A stretch of 64,000 nucleotides of DNA from Arthrobacter yangruifuii (GCF_009192775.1 NZ_VTFX01000005.1:186001-250000); one strand, 5' to 3'; counted from the stretch's first letter, positions 35,292 through 44,480 are shown. The notes: generated from the letters alone by a model not told the origin. Made by a program: numbers and translations.

Positions 35292-37086
35292 GCATGACCT
35301 ACGACTTTCCGAGACGGTTTCGCCGTTCGGTGTCGGTGCGATAGTGGACGTGCGCGGTGAATCGCTGATAGCCCCCGACACGTCCTGGTGGAATCGGAGA
35401 ATATCGCCGGAGATCCACTGTGACCGGTTGGTCGCCCAGCTAGGCGGGGGTATCCTCAAACAGGCCCCGACACATTCCGGTACCGCGGGCAACGACACAC
35501 CAAGCCTTCTATATTGGCGCTTTCCGGCATGGCGGTTCTGTGAAAGATGTTTGAAGCTGTCGAAACTGACAGGAATCGACAAGGGCAAATTCCGCAACGC
35601 ATGCGACTGCGGCGGGGCCCTCGTCCCAATGCGATACGTAGCAGTGTGCAAGACAGGGAGCCATATACAGGATGTTCCCTGGTTTAAATGGTCACACCGC
35701 GGATATGACAAGGGCGTAACAGAAGAGGTTCGCTTCTGCCGGGCCTACGCGGAACTCCGCTTCGTGAGATCCAGCAAACGCGGCGAGGGTCTTGCATCCC
35801 TCCGGGTCGAGTGCGGGAAATGCAAAAGGTCCCGCCCACTCTCAGAGCTGGTGGGCAGCGACTCGCTCATCCGCGATGGTATCAAGTGCGACGGGAGACA
35901 GCCGTGGGAGTCAGAAGACGCGACTACGAAACCCTGCGAGGCCTCTCTCATTGCCGTGCAACGAGGAGCCAATGGAAACTACATCGCCGAACGGGTTTCG
36001 GCCTTAGATATCCCGGAGGAAAGACCCCGCTCCCTGCAGATAGTTGAACAGGTGCGGACCCACGATCTATACACACGACTGGTCGAGGACAACGGTGGTC
36101 CAAAATCAGAGCAGATCGCCGGCTGGATCGCGGAAGAACTCGATACTGGAATCAACGACGTCCTCGCCGCCGCGTTTGCCAACGATGGTGCGTCTGAAAC
36201 ACAAGTCCATAGCCTAAAGGACGGTGAATGGGCCGCATTTACAAAAAAGATGAAGCAAAGGCGCGACCTGGCCCAAGGCAACTTCATCGTGGATGGCTGG
36301 ACACCAAACGATTACCCACGTTTACACACGGAAATCCACCCTGTTCTGTCCGGTATCGGGCAGGTACGGCGGGTGCGCGAAGTGCGAGCGCTCAAGGGAT
36401 TCCGTCGGCACACCCCTGAATCGGATTTCGTTCGCGCGGATCTAGACCGCGACCCTAAGCATCGCCCCGTCTATCCTGCCCTGGAATTGTTTGGGGAGGG
36501 TATATTCCTTCGATTCGACGAGTCGGTGCTTTCCAACTGGGAGGCGCAGCCAGCCGTGAAAGCTCGCGCCCGGATCCTGGCGGACCGACGTTCCCAATCT
36601 GAGTGGGCACACCGGCTTGATGTTCCGGAACCTCGGTTTGTAGCGCTCCATACCATTGCGCACCTTCTCGTACGGCGGCTGGCATTCGCTAGCGGTTACT
36701 CATCAGCGGCCCTGCAGGAGCGGGTCTACGCCAACTCCGAACGATCGGACAAGACCGCGGGAATCCTCATCTATACCGCCGCCGGAGATGCTCAAGGAAC
36801 GCTAGGCGGGCTTGTACGATTAGGCAACCCGCGGCATCTATTCCCTCTGCTGGTGGCTGCACTGGACGATGCCGACGTGTGTTCGAACGATCCCGTCTGC
36901 ATCGAAAGCGACCGGCAAGGGGCGTCGCAGCTTAACCTCTCTGCCTGCCATGGTTGCGCCCTCATCAGTGAAACCTCGTGTGAGACGGGTAACCGGCTCC
37001 TGGATCGTCAGTTAGTGCTCGGTGGCAGCGAGGTTCCTGGTTTGTTGGAAGACGTGCTGAAAGCGGTTCGCAATTCAACCCGATAG
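35278..37086 (+). CDS. DrmB-like DUF1998 protein
   Basis: 602 residues from GTG at 35278, which lies 14 bases inside the DrmA-like gene. Features of DrmB/DUF1998: an early SPFGVGAIVDVRGES segment, zinc-binding cysteines in FCERCLKLSKL and CDCGGALVPMRY, KTGSHIQDVPWFKWSHR, ECGKCKRSR, and a C-terminal CHGCALISETSCETGNRLLD. DrmB works with the DrmA helicase to load on phage DNA in DISARM. A weak hairpin and the NgoMIV-type nuclease gene follow. Nothing resembling the phospholipase D protein DrmC is next to it. Confidence 0.85.
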   Translation: MQNIKHDLRLSETVSPFGVGAIVDVRGESLIAPDTSWWNRRISPEIHCDRLVAQLGGGILKQAPTHSGTAGNDTPSLLYWRFPAWRFCERCLKLSKLTGIDKGKFRNACDCGGALVPMRYVAVCKTGSHIQDVPWFKWSHRGYDKGVTEEVRFCRAYAELRFVRSSKRGEGLASLRVECGKCKRSRPLSELVGSDSLIRDGIKCDGRQPWESEDATTKPCEASLIAVQRGANGNYIAERVSALDIPEERPRSLQIVEQVRTHDLYTRLVEDNGGPKSEQIAGWIAEELDTGINDVLAAAFANDGASETQVHSLKDGEWAAFTKKMKQRRDLAQGNFIVDGWTPNDYPRLHTEIHPVLSGIGQVRRVREVRALKGFRRHTPESDFVRADLDRDPKHRPVYPALELFGEGIFLRFDESVLSNWEAQPAVKARARILADRRSQSEWAHRLDVPEPRFVALHTIAHLLVRRLAFASGYSSAALQERVYANSERSDKTAGILIYTAAGDAQGTLGGLVRLGNPRHLFPLLVAALDDADVCSNDPVCIESDRQGASQLNLSACHGCALISETSCETGNRLLDRQLVLGGSEVPGLLEDVLKAVRNSTR

Positions 37087-37136
37087 TCCTGAAGATTAGG
37101 GTCACTTTCCCGCTTTCCCATCGATCGTTGTTAGTT

Positions 37137-37162
37137 GGCCAAACGCATAAAAGCGCTTGGCC
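37137..37162. repeat. Imperfect hairpin between drmB-like and NgoMIV-type genes
   Basis: GGCCAAACGC and GCGCTTGGCC pair with one A-C mismatch around a 6-base loop. It lies 50 bases after the DrmB-like stop and covers the possible TTG start of the nuclease. It may be a weak terminator or a translation control element for the nuclease gene. Confidence 0.4.
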
Positions 37163-37216
37163 GTTGCATTCACGTTGACCTCTCATTTGTTCTTCGAGGA
37201 ACAGGATTATTATCAG

Positions 37217-38014
37217 ATGACGCTTTGGGATGTTGGAACGGGACCTTACGACGGCACTGATGGAAATGCGCCATTTGCAAGTGCACTAATTGGGTGGAAA
37301 ACCCTGAGGGGCGGGAGAAGGGTAGTAAATATTGCAGATTCGGACAACTCACCTTCATGTCAGCTGTCCGAACTCGTAATCGACAACCTCATTGCCTCGT
37401 CTCATAGCGCCGTGATTGGTCTCGGCACTGGCCGCCCCCTCGAAAAGGCAGTGGCAGCTTCTCTGGAATATGACTTGCCGAAACTCGACCCGAGCCGTAC
37501 CTGGATGTTCGGCACTGGCTCAGAAAAGATCTCGGATTTCTTACAATATAAGCACTTGGAGAAGGTAGACCAGCTGGTAACTCAGTACGCCGAGCTCAGA
37601 ACGACTTTGGGGACCGATTATCTAATAAAGCCGGACGTGACTGTAAGCCTTCCTGCCAGGCACGAATGGGAACCGCGTTTTCTGCATGCTGCGGTCTCAT
37701 GCAAATGGACGATTCGAAGCGACCGAGTTCAGAATATTCGTCATGAAAACAATCAAATGATCAGGCATCGGAGGGAGCGACTCCCGCACCTGGTTACGGT
37801 TACTGCGGAACCGTTGCCTACTCGCCTGGCAGCGATTGCCAGAGGAACTGGCGAAGTAGATGCCGTCTACCATGTCGCATACGATGCCTTGGACGGAGCT
37901 ATCGCAGAAGCCGGTTTTCTGACCCGGGATCAGAAGGATGCTTGGGAAGAGGTAACTGAGCAAGGGCGGGTGAGACCGTATTCTGACCTTGCGAAGACGC
38001 TGGCATTCTGGTGA
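37217..38014 (+). CDS. NgoMIV-family type II restriction endonuclease
   Basis: 265 residues from ATG 37217 (AGGA ten bases upstream); an in-frame TTG at 37157 would add 20. Clear match to R.NgoMIV from memory: VSCKWTIRSDRVQNIRHE against NgoMIV ISCKWTIRSDRAQN, then RLPHLVTVTAEP and GTGEVDAVYH. Active-site pieces are E in GRPLEKAVA, D in LIKPDVTV and K in SCK. NgoMIV cuts G^CCGGC as a tetramer, so the same or a closely related site is predicted. It lies between the DrmB-like gene and a C5-cytosine methyltransferase, which would protect the host. Its N-terminus differs from NgoMIV. Confidence 0.9.
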   Translation: MTLWDVGTGPYDGTDGNAPFASALIGWKTLRGGRRVVNIADSDNSPSCQLSELVIDNLIASSHSAVIGLGTGRPLEKAVAASLEYDLPKLDPSRTWMFGTGSEKISDFLQYKHLEKVDQLVTQYAELRTTLGTDYLIKPDVTVSLPARHEWEPRFLHAAVSCKWTIRSDRVQNIRHENNQMIRHRRERLPHLVTVTAEPLPTRLAAIARGTGEVDAVYHVAYDALDGAIAEAGFLTRDQKDAWEEVTEQGRVRPYSDLAKTLAFW

Positions 38015-38026
38015 AGCCAGAGTTAC

Positions 38027-38200
38027 GTGAGAGATTGGAACCCGAGAAGAGGAGACTCGCGGGCCGTGTTGTCAGCTGTTTGTGAGGTTGCCCCGGTGTC
38101 ACCAGAGGTGGTTGAGGTACTTGGGCACGGGAAATTGGCGACCCGCGCAACTGCGCTGGCAACTGAAAATGATTGCTTGTTTTCCATGGCGGCACACTAA
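38027..38200 (+). CDS. Possible small protein between nuclease and methyltransferase
   Basis: 57-codon frame from GTG 38027 that includes VCEVAPVSPEVVEVLGHGKL and ATALATENDCLFSMAAH. Composition is protein-like, with an amphipathic helix pattern, but there is no SD and no family match. It is the only candidate gene in the 311-bp gap 38015-38325. It could be a controller or a relic of the nuclease-methyltransferase junction; it may also be chance. Confidence 0.25.
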   Translation: MRDWNPRRGDSRAVLSAVCEVAPVSPEVVEVLGHGKLATRATALATENDCLFSMAAH

Positions 38201-38325
38201 AATGTGTAATCAATCTCATGTGAACTGTGGTTGGCGTGTTGTACCCAACGCGGGACCTACTGGCAGTGTCTCCGGATGGCGGCATGGATGCCGAAAATGT
38301 CACCTCATGGACCTAGCATGGTTAC

Positions 38326-39423
38326 ATGCATACGATGATTGACCTGTTCGCTGGCTGTGGCGGCATGACGCAGGGGTTCACAGAAGCCGGCTTCAAGCCG
38401 GCGCTGGCCGTAGAGTTCAATCTCTGGGCCGCTGCGACCTACGCCGCTAATTTTGGAGAGAGCCACACGTTCTACGGGGACATCGCCGATCTGAAAACAG
38501 AAGATATACCTAAAGCGGACCTGGTCATAGGCGGTCCTCCGTGTCAGGGGTTCTCGAATCTAGGGTCAAAAGACATTGACGACCCCAGAAACCAGCTTTG
38601 GAAACAGTATGTTCGCGTTGTACAGGCATCATCACCCAAGGTGTTTGTCCTTGAAAATGTAGACCGGTTTATGAAGTCGTCAGAGTTTCAACTACTTTTG
38701 ACTGAAGTTGAATCGGGTAGCTTGCAAGACTATGAACTGTCCTATGGCCATTTGAATGCGGCTGACTATGGCGTTGCGCAGCGCCGAATTAGGACGATAG
38801 TTATCGGTTCGCGCGTAGGGAAGATTGACCTTCCGACCCCCACCCATACACGAAATCCTGGTGAGGGGTCTGACCTACTGCCGTGGGTGGGAACAAAGGA
38901 AAGAATCTGGGGGCTCCCCGAAAAGCCGGTGACAACTATGCTTCCTGAAAGTCAGACCGAATACTTCGGAGTGCAGATCCCGGGACCTTTTAAAGCCAAG
39001 GATCTTCATATTGGTAGAAACCCTACGGATCTGTCCCTCCAGCGGTACGACTATGTACCACCAGGTGGGGGTCGGTTTGATGTCCCACGTGACTTGTTGC
39101 CTCGGTGCTGGAGGGAGAAGACCACGGGCACTACCGATGTCATGGGAAGGATGCGATGGGATTTGCCTTCCCACACGATTCGCACTGAGTTTTTCAAGCC
39201 TGAGAAGGGTTCCTACCTGCATCCGCAATGGGACGAGGCTGGAAACCATCGTGTGAATCGACCGATTACTCATCTTGAGGCGGCGCTTCTACAGGACTTC
39301 CCCGAGACGTTCGAATGGTGTGGAACCAAGATAGAGATAGCTAGGCAAATCGGCAATGCGGTACCCGTTGGTCTTGCGCACGCGATTGCAACCCATGTTC
39401 GGCGTGCACTGGACAAGCCGTAA
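38326..39423 (+). CDS. DNA (cytosine-5) methyltransferase
   Basis: 365 residues with the C5-methyltransferase motifs: I MIDLFAGCGGMTQGF, IV GGPPCQGFSNLG with the catalytic Cys, VI FVLENV, VIII YGVAQRRIR, and X IARQIGNAVPVGLA. Between VIII and IX lies a target-recognition region of about 120 residues. It transfers methyl groups from S-adenosylmethionine to cytosine. It probably protects the GCCGGC-type site of the neighbouring NgoMIV-like enzyme. It could equally be the DrmMII-type methylase of the DISARM-like genes; the sequence cannot decide. The ATG at 38326 has no clear SD. Confidence 0.92.
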   Translation: MHTMIDLFAGCGGMTQGFTEAGFKPALAVEFNLWAAATYAANFGESHTFYGDIADLKTEDIPKADLVIGGPPCQGFSNLGSKDIDDPRNQLWKQYVRVVQASSPKVFVLENVDRFMKSSEFQLLLTEVESGSLQDYELSYGHLNAADYGVAQRRIRTIVIGSRVGKIDLPTPTHTRNPGEGSDLLPWVGTKERIWGLPEKPVTTMLPESQTEYFGVQIPGPFKAKDLHIGRNPTDLSLQRYDYVPPGGGRFDVPRDLLPRCWREKTTGTTDVMGRMRWDLPSHTIRTEFFKPEKGSYLHPQWDEAGNHRVNRPITHLEAALLQDFPETFEWCGTKIEIARQIGNAVPVGLAHAIATHVRRALDKP

Positions 39424-39744
39424 CAAGTGGGGCAACCAGTACCATGCTGATCTCCGGGATGGAACGATTCTGCTGTCGGTTGTCGCCACCGTCGGCCATC
39501 AATTCGCCCCGCCGAGACGAACTGCGGATTCTTGCTATACGCCTGGGCTACCTGTTCCGGTCCCGCCATTGCTAGGAGGCACCGTTTCCTTGTAGATCAT
39601 TCATATAGCTGCTCTTCGGATCGCGCACACCTAGACCCGGCGCTCAAGGGGGTGACCTCACTACCATGAGGATGTTCCGCTTGGGCGGGCAACTTCGGCT
39701 GGCGGCGTGGTCTAGCCATTGCAGACAACACAGCTTCTTTCTTC
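39424..39744 (+). other. 321-bp gap before the fused methylase gene
   Basis: No complete gene is seen. The reading frame of the following gene stays open upstream of its GTG to a TGA at 39667-39669. The intervening codons read like protein (NFGWRRGLAIADNTASFF) and flow into the annotated N-terminus. The 5' part of that gene may therefore be lost or shifted here. Confidence 0.4.
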
Positions 39745-41316
39745 GTGCTTCTTCTAAATTCGGTTGTGACTGTTCCGGGGAGTGCGAGAGAGCTAGAAAA
39801 TGCCCTGGACGACATGCTCGATCGCACAGGGTCCCAAGACCTGGTAGCGCGCACCGATCCAGGTCTTCGTTCCTTGGCTACGGCCCTGCTGGACATAGAT
39901 GCCGAGAATACTGTCTTGGATGCCGCCTGCGGGACGGGAGGTTTCCTGCTTCAAGCAGCGCGGATATGTCCGGACGCGACGTGCATCGGAGTTGAGATCG
40001 ATATGAATCAGCTTCGAGCTGCGGCCCTTTGCGCGCTCATCGCAGGGCTGCCCCTGGATCTGCGGCATGGAGACTCCCTACATCATGACCCCGCCAGCTC
40101 ACTGCGCGCAGACAGGGTCTTTATTGACCCCCCTTTCAACGTGCGCATCAGCGATCAGGGCAGCATTGTTGGTGACCCGCGTTGGGTTTTTGGGACACCG
40201 ACGATGAACTACGACTTTGGCTGGCTTCAGCACGCGATAGCACGCCTGAACGATGCTGGGAGGGCTGTTGTGGCGTTGCCGGAAGCGGACCTCTCATCAG
40301 GTGCTGGTCAGATGATACGTACCGAGCTCCTGAAGAGTTCTGCGGTTGAGGCAGTAGTCCTCTTGCCCCGTGGCTCGTACCCAGGAAGGTCAGGCGCTCC
40401 GGCGCTCTGGGCTTTGCACAAGCCAAAGGCGGGGGCGGAAACGAGCCGCGTCCTGCTGATTGACGCATCGTCAGTCGAGCACCGCGATCCCGGCTCACTG
40501 GACTGGGTTAGCGAGACGGTTAGGGAATTCCGGAACGGGCACGAATTGTCCGTTGGCATCCCTCGAGCACGCGCAGTTTCTAGCCTGGACGTTCTCATGG
40601 ATGGCGCCAATTTGCTTCCGTCTCGTTGGTTGGCTGAGAGCTTACTTCCCAGCCAGGGAACACTCGAGGAGAAATTGCGCGACGTCGAAGCTGCAGTTGC
40701 CTCGTTGTCGGTCGTGGGGCCACTGCCACATGTATCTCTTGCGGAGCGAGATGGTTCTCGGGTGAAGGTCGGAGAGCTTGTATCCAACCGATCCGTCAAA
40801 CTCGTTCGTACCAGGGCGCTTCCCTCGAGTGCGCAACAGGACGTAGGCACTATCCCTGTGCTTACCCCTGCGGTGCTCAGTGGCTACACAGCGGGGCAGA
40901 AATATGCGGATTCCTGGGCCGAAACGAATCAACAGCTAACCAAAGCGGGCGATGTAGCAGTGTGGATGGCCGGGGAGGCCATTCGGGTCAGGGTGCTCGC
41001 GGATGGCGGTGCTGTCCCAAGCACACAAGTCCAAATCATCAGGGTTATTGATGGCTCGTACCTGCCGGAGTACTTGGCAGTGTGTCTGGCGAGTGGGTAC
41101 AACTCGCGTTTCCTGCGGGGGACCACCGTTCAGCGGCCCAATCTTCGTGACTTCGAAGTTCCTGTGGTGACCTTGGAGGAACAAAAGAGCATCGAAGAAT
41201 ATGTGGCACGCATTGACGGCATCCGGGATCAAATCCGTCGTGCGTCCAACTTGGCCGAGGAACTTCGGGGTTTAGTGGTTGACGCCGTAGGCGAGGGTGC
41301 CTTGCGAGTCGAGTAG
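39745..41316 (+). CDS. N6-adenine methyltransferase fused to specificity-like domain, short N-terminus
   Basis: 523 residues from GTG 39745. The N-terminal half is a HsdM-like methyltransferase: motif I LDAACGTGGFLLQAA, EIDMNQLRAAAL, and motif IV as IDPPFNV instead of the NPPY/F usual in HsdM. The C-terminal half (about 340-520) resembles an HsdS target-recognition domain plus conserved helix, with LPEYLAVCLASGYNSRFLRG and VTLEEQKSIEEYVARIDGI. The usual HsdM N-terminal helical domain is missing, and coding-like sequence precedes the start, so the gene may be truncated. No nuclease partner on this strand. It may be an orphan methylase or a remnant of a one-polypeptide system. Confidence 0.75.
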   Translation: MLLLNSVVTVPGSARELENALDDMLDRTGSQDLVARTDPGLRSLATALLDIDAENTVLDAACGTGGFLLQAARICPDATCIGVEIDMNQLRAAALCALIAGLPLDLRHGDSLHHDPASSLRADRVFIDPPFNVRISDQGSIVGDPRWVFGTPTMNYDFGWLQHAIARLNDAGRAVVALPEADLSSGAGQMIRTELLKSSAVEAVVLLPRGSYPGRSGAPALWALHKPKAGAETSRVLLIDASSVEHRDPGSLDWVSETVREFRNGHELSVGIPRARAVSSLDVLMDGANLLPSRWLAESLLPSQGTLEEKLRDVEAAVASLSVVGPLPHVSLAERDGSRVKVGELVSNRSVKLVRTRALPSSAQQDVGTIPVLTPAVLSGYTAGQKYADSWAETNQQLTKAGDVAVWMAGEAIRVRVLADGGAVPSTQVQIIRVIDGSYLPEYLAVCLASGYNSRFLRGTTVQRPNLRDFEVPVVTLEEQKSIEEYVARIDGIRDQIRRASNLAEELRGLVVDAVGEGALRVE

Positions 41317-41379
41317 GACGGGAGCCGTAAGACCCCGTAGCGCTTTGGGTTTCCGCGATCGGAACCAGTTAGTGCGAGA

Positions 41380-41408
41380 GGAGCCCGGCGGTACTACCGC
41401 CGGGCTCC
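41380..41408. terminator. Bidirectional hairpin between convergent genes
   Basis: GGAGCCCGGCGG pairs with CCGCCGGGCTCC around TACTA. It lies between the stops of the fused methylase (41316) and hsdR (41439) and is suited to ending transcripts from both sides. T-runs are short. Confidence 0.65.
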
Positions 41409-41438
41409 TTCAATCCGTGGACACGGGCGACGCCATGG

Positions 41439-44400
41439 CTACTCGCTTCTGGCCGAGCTAAGCCCAAAGAACCGATCGAAGTACTCGCTGAGCCTCTCGA
41501 GCACCCGCTGCTTCTTCTCGCCGAGCCCTCCGGTGGGGCTGAAGCGTGACACCGGAGGCAACACCCTGGTGATAGCCGGCCCAGCCACCCGAATGCTCCC
41601 GTCGCTGAAGGCACGCCCTACGAACAGGCGGGTGGCATCCGGGCGCAGGTTCTCCGCCTCGATGATCTTCTCGAGCTCACTTTCGCGGCGCTCCTCGATG
41701 AAAGCCCGCCACTCTTCATCGATTTCCCCGGTAATCGAAACACGGTCAATGAAGGCTTCGACCAGGTCCTTCTTGTTGCGCAGGGTCGGACTGGCATCGA
41801 CAGCACGGGTGATCTCGGCCCGGATCTCCTTGTCCTCGCCATCGCCGCGCTGTTCGCGGTACTTCTGGACGAGCATGAGGATGTAGTCGACGTTGATCTC
41901 AACCTGTTTGATCAGCTCGATTTCGAAGACGATGTCATCGTTGATCTGTTCCTTGTCTGCAGTTTTTTCCTTGCGGAACTCCGCGTACAAGTCCAGGTAC
42001 ACGCTGCGGTAGTCCTGCCCCTGCCTGTCGGTCAGGATTTCGTTACCGGCGAACTCGTCGAAGGAAGTCAGGATGTTCTGCAGGCGCAGGACTGTGCCGA
42101 ACAGAGCGATGAATTCCTTCTGTGTGGATTCCCCGACAATCGGCGTCCCGAGCGGGTAGGCGGTGAGGAGCTCGTCCACCTTCTCCTGATACTCGGTGTA
42201 GTAGTCCAGATACGGCTTCAGCAGTACGACGCCACGGGCGTCCTTGTTGCCGAAGAGGGCGATGGCGTCGTTCGTCTGCTCTTCCAGATCCCGGAAGGAG
42301 ACAATGTTGCCGTAGGTTTTCACGGAGTTGAGGATGCGGTTGGTCCGAGAAAAGGCCTGAATCAGGCCGTGGGCGCGAAGGTTCTTATCTACGAAGAGCG
42401 TGTTCATCGTCGTCGCGTCGAAGCCCGTGAGGAACATGTTCACGACAATAACGACGTCGATCTCCCGCTGCTTCAGCCGCAGCGACAGGTCCTTGTAGTA
42501 GTTCTGGAACCGGTCGGCACTGGTATCGAATGAGGTCCCGAACATCGCATTGTAGTCCGCGATGGCGTCTTCCAGGAAAGACCGGGCATCGTTGCTGAGC
42601 GCACCGGTATCGAACGCTTCCTCGTCGAGCGCACCGTCTTCAACGGCGTCGTTGGCGCCGTACGAATAAATCAGGCCAACCTTCAGCTTCCGGTCTGACG
42701 GAAGATCCTTCTGCTGGGCCTGAAACTCCTGGTAGTATTTTCGGGCCGCCGGAATTGAAGCAGTAGCGAAGAGGGCGTTGAACCCGCGAACCCGCTTCTC
42801 GCCCAGGGTGTAAGCCTCGGCGCGCTTCGTCTTCTGGTCGAAGTGTTCAAGCGTGTATTCTACGATCTTGCGGACCCGCTCGGGCGCGAGCAGCGCCTTC
42901 TCCGTGTCGATTGCGGAAACCTGCTTGTCGACCACGTTCCCGACCTTGACCGTGTTCACGTAGTCGATACGGAATGGCAGGACATTCTTGTCTGTAATGG
43001 CATCCACGATCGTGTAAGTGTGGAGCTTCTCGCCGAATGCCTGCTCGGTGGTCCTCAACCGCGGGTTCCCGCCGCTGCCGGCGTTCTCGGCGAAGATCGG
43101 TGTTCCCGTGAAGCCGAAGAGGTTGTAGCGCTTGAAAGCCTTGGTGATAGCGGTGTGCATGTCACCGAACTGGGATCGGTGGCACTCATCGAAAATGATG
43201 ACCACGTGGCCGCCATAGATGGCGTGACCCTTGTTGGCGTTGATGAAGGTGGAGAGTTTCTGGATTGTCGTAATGATGATTCGTGCGCCAGAGTCCTCGA
43301 GCTGCTTCTTCAGCACAGCTGTGGAGGTATTCGAGTTCGCTGCGCCCTTCTCGAACCGGTCATACTCCCGCATCGTCTGGTAATCGAGGTCCTTGCGGTC
43401 GACGACGAACAGCACCTTGTCCACCGACGGCATCTTTGATGCCAGCTGGGCTGCCTTGAACGATGTCAGCGTTTTGCCCGATCCCGTGGTGTGCCAGACA
43501 TACCCGCCGGCCGCCGTCGTGCCGAGCTGCTTGTAATTGGTGGAGATCTTGATCTTCTGCAGGATCCGCTCGGTCCCGACAATTTGGTACGGGCGCATGA
43601 CCAGGAGCATGTGATCCGCGGTGAGCACGCAGTACTTGGTCAGGATGTTGAGCAGGGTGTGCTTTGCGAAGAACGTCTTCGCAAAGGCCGTCAGGTCTTG
43701 GATGGGTTTGTTTTGTGCGTCGGCCCACCAGGACGTAAATTCGAAGGAATTGGATGTTTTCCGGGCGCGCTTCTTGCCGGTCAGCTCGTTGATGTGCTGG
43801 CGGCGGGTGGTGTTGGAGTAGTACTTCGTCAGAGTGCCATTTGAGATGACGAACAGCTGCACGTACTGGAAGAGTCCGGAGCCTGCCCAGAAGCTGTCGC
43901 GCTGGTACCGGTCGATCTGGTTGAAGGCCTCACGGATGTCCACGCCCCGGCGTTTAAGCTCGATGTGCACCATGGGGAGTCCGTTGACCAAGACAGTCAC
44001 GTCATACCGGTTGGCGTAGTTCCCGCCGCCTGCGCCCTGAGCCGTCTCGTACTGGTTTATGACCTGCAGCCGGTTGTTATGAACGTTCAGTTTGTCAAGC
44101 AGGAGGATGTTCTTGACCGAGCCGTCGTCGCGAGTCAGCAGCTGAACATGATCCTCCTGGATGCGCACCGTCTTCTCAACGATGCCTTCGTTCGCCCCAG
44201 CGAGACGCTCGGAGAAGAACTGCTCCCACTCACTATCAGAGAAGGTGATGTGATTCAGCGTCTCCAGCTGTGCGCGCAGGTTGGCGGTGAGCTGTGCCTC
44301 GGAGGTGACGGGCAAATACTCATACGCCTGCGACTGCAGCAACCGGATGAGTTCGCGTTCCAGATCCGACTCGGACTGGTACGAGCTTTCAGCCTTCGCA

Positions 44401-44480
44401 TCCGGAACGTACTCGGCAACAACCGTGCTCTCATTCGAGACCGCAATCGGGGCGTACTTACGCGGTGCCGGCTCGCTCAT
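41439..44480 (-). CDS. hsdR: Type I restriction endonuclease subunit R
   Basis: 1013 residues. The N-terminal nuclease domain has RYDVTVLVNGLPMVHIELKR. The SF2 translocase follows: Walker A TTGSGKTLTSFKAA, motif II VVIIFDECHRSQFG, motif III FTGTPIFAEN, and FLTGFDATTMNTLFVDKNLR. A C-terminal helical domain binds the methylase. HsdR cuts DNA at a distance from unmethylated sites after ATP-driven translocation. It is the last gene of hsdM-hsdS-hsdR and its ATG overlaps the hsdS stop by ATGA. Full length, no disruption seen. Confidence 0.93.
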   Translation of the reverse strand: MSEPAPRKYAPIAVSNESTVVAEYVPDAKAESSYQSESDLERELIRLLQSQAYEYLPVTSEAQLTANLRAQLETLNHITFSDSEWEQFFSERLAGANEGIVEKTVRIQEDHVQLLTRDDGSVKNILLLDKLNVHNNRLQVINQYETAQGAGGGNYANRYDVTVLVNGLPMVHIELKRRGVDIREAFNQIDRYQRDSFWAGSGLFQYVQLFVISNGTLTKYYSNTTRRQHINELTGKKRARKTSNSFEFTSWWADAQNKPIQDLTAFAKTFFAKHTLLNILTKYCVLTADHMLLVMRPYQIVGTERILQKIKISTNYKQLGTTAAGGYVWHTTGSGKTLTSFKAAQLASKMPSVDKVLFVVDRKDLDYQTMREYDRFEKGAANSNTSTAVLKKQLEDSGARIIITTIQKLSTFINANKGHAIYGGHVVIIFDECHRSQFGDMHTAITKAFKRYNLFGFTGTPIFAENAGSGGNPRLRTTEQAFGEKLHTYTIVDAITDKNVLPFRIDYVNTVKVGNVVDKQVSAIDTEKALLAPERVRKIVEYTLEHFDQKTKRAEAYTLGEKRVRGFNALFATASIPAARKYYQEFQAQQKDLPSDRKLKVGLIYSYGANDAVEDGALDEEAFDTGALSNDARSFLEDAIADYNAMFGTSFDTSADRFQNYYKDLSLRLKQREIDVVIVVNMFLTGFDATTMNTLFVDKNLRAHGLIQAFSRTNRILNSVKTYGNIVSFRDLEEQTNDAIALFGNKDARGVVLLKPYLDYYTEYQEKVDELLTAYPLGTPIVGESTQKEFIALFGTVLRLQNILTSFDEFAGNEILTDRQGQDYRSVYLDLYAEFRKEKTADKEQINDDIVFEIELIKQVEINVDYILMLVQKYREQRGDGEDKEIRAEITRAVDASPTLRNKKDLVEAFIDRVSITGEIDEEWRAFIEERRESELEKIIEAENLRPDATRLFVGRAFSDGSIRVAGPAITRVLPPVSRFSPTGGLGEKKQRVLERLSEYFDRFFGLSSARSE

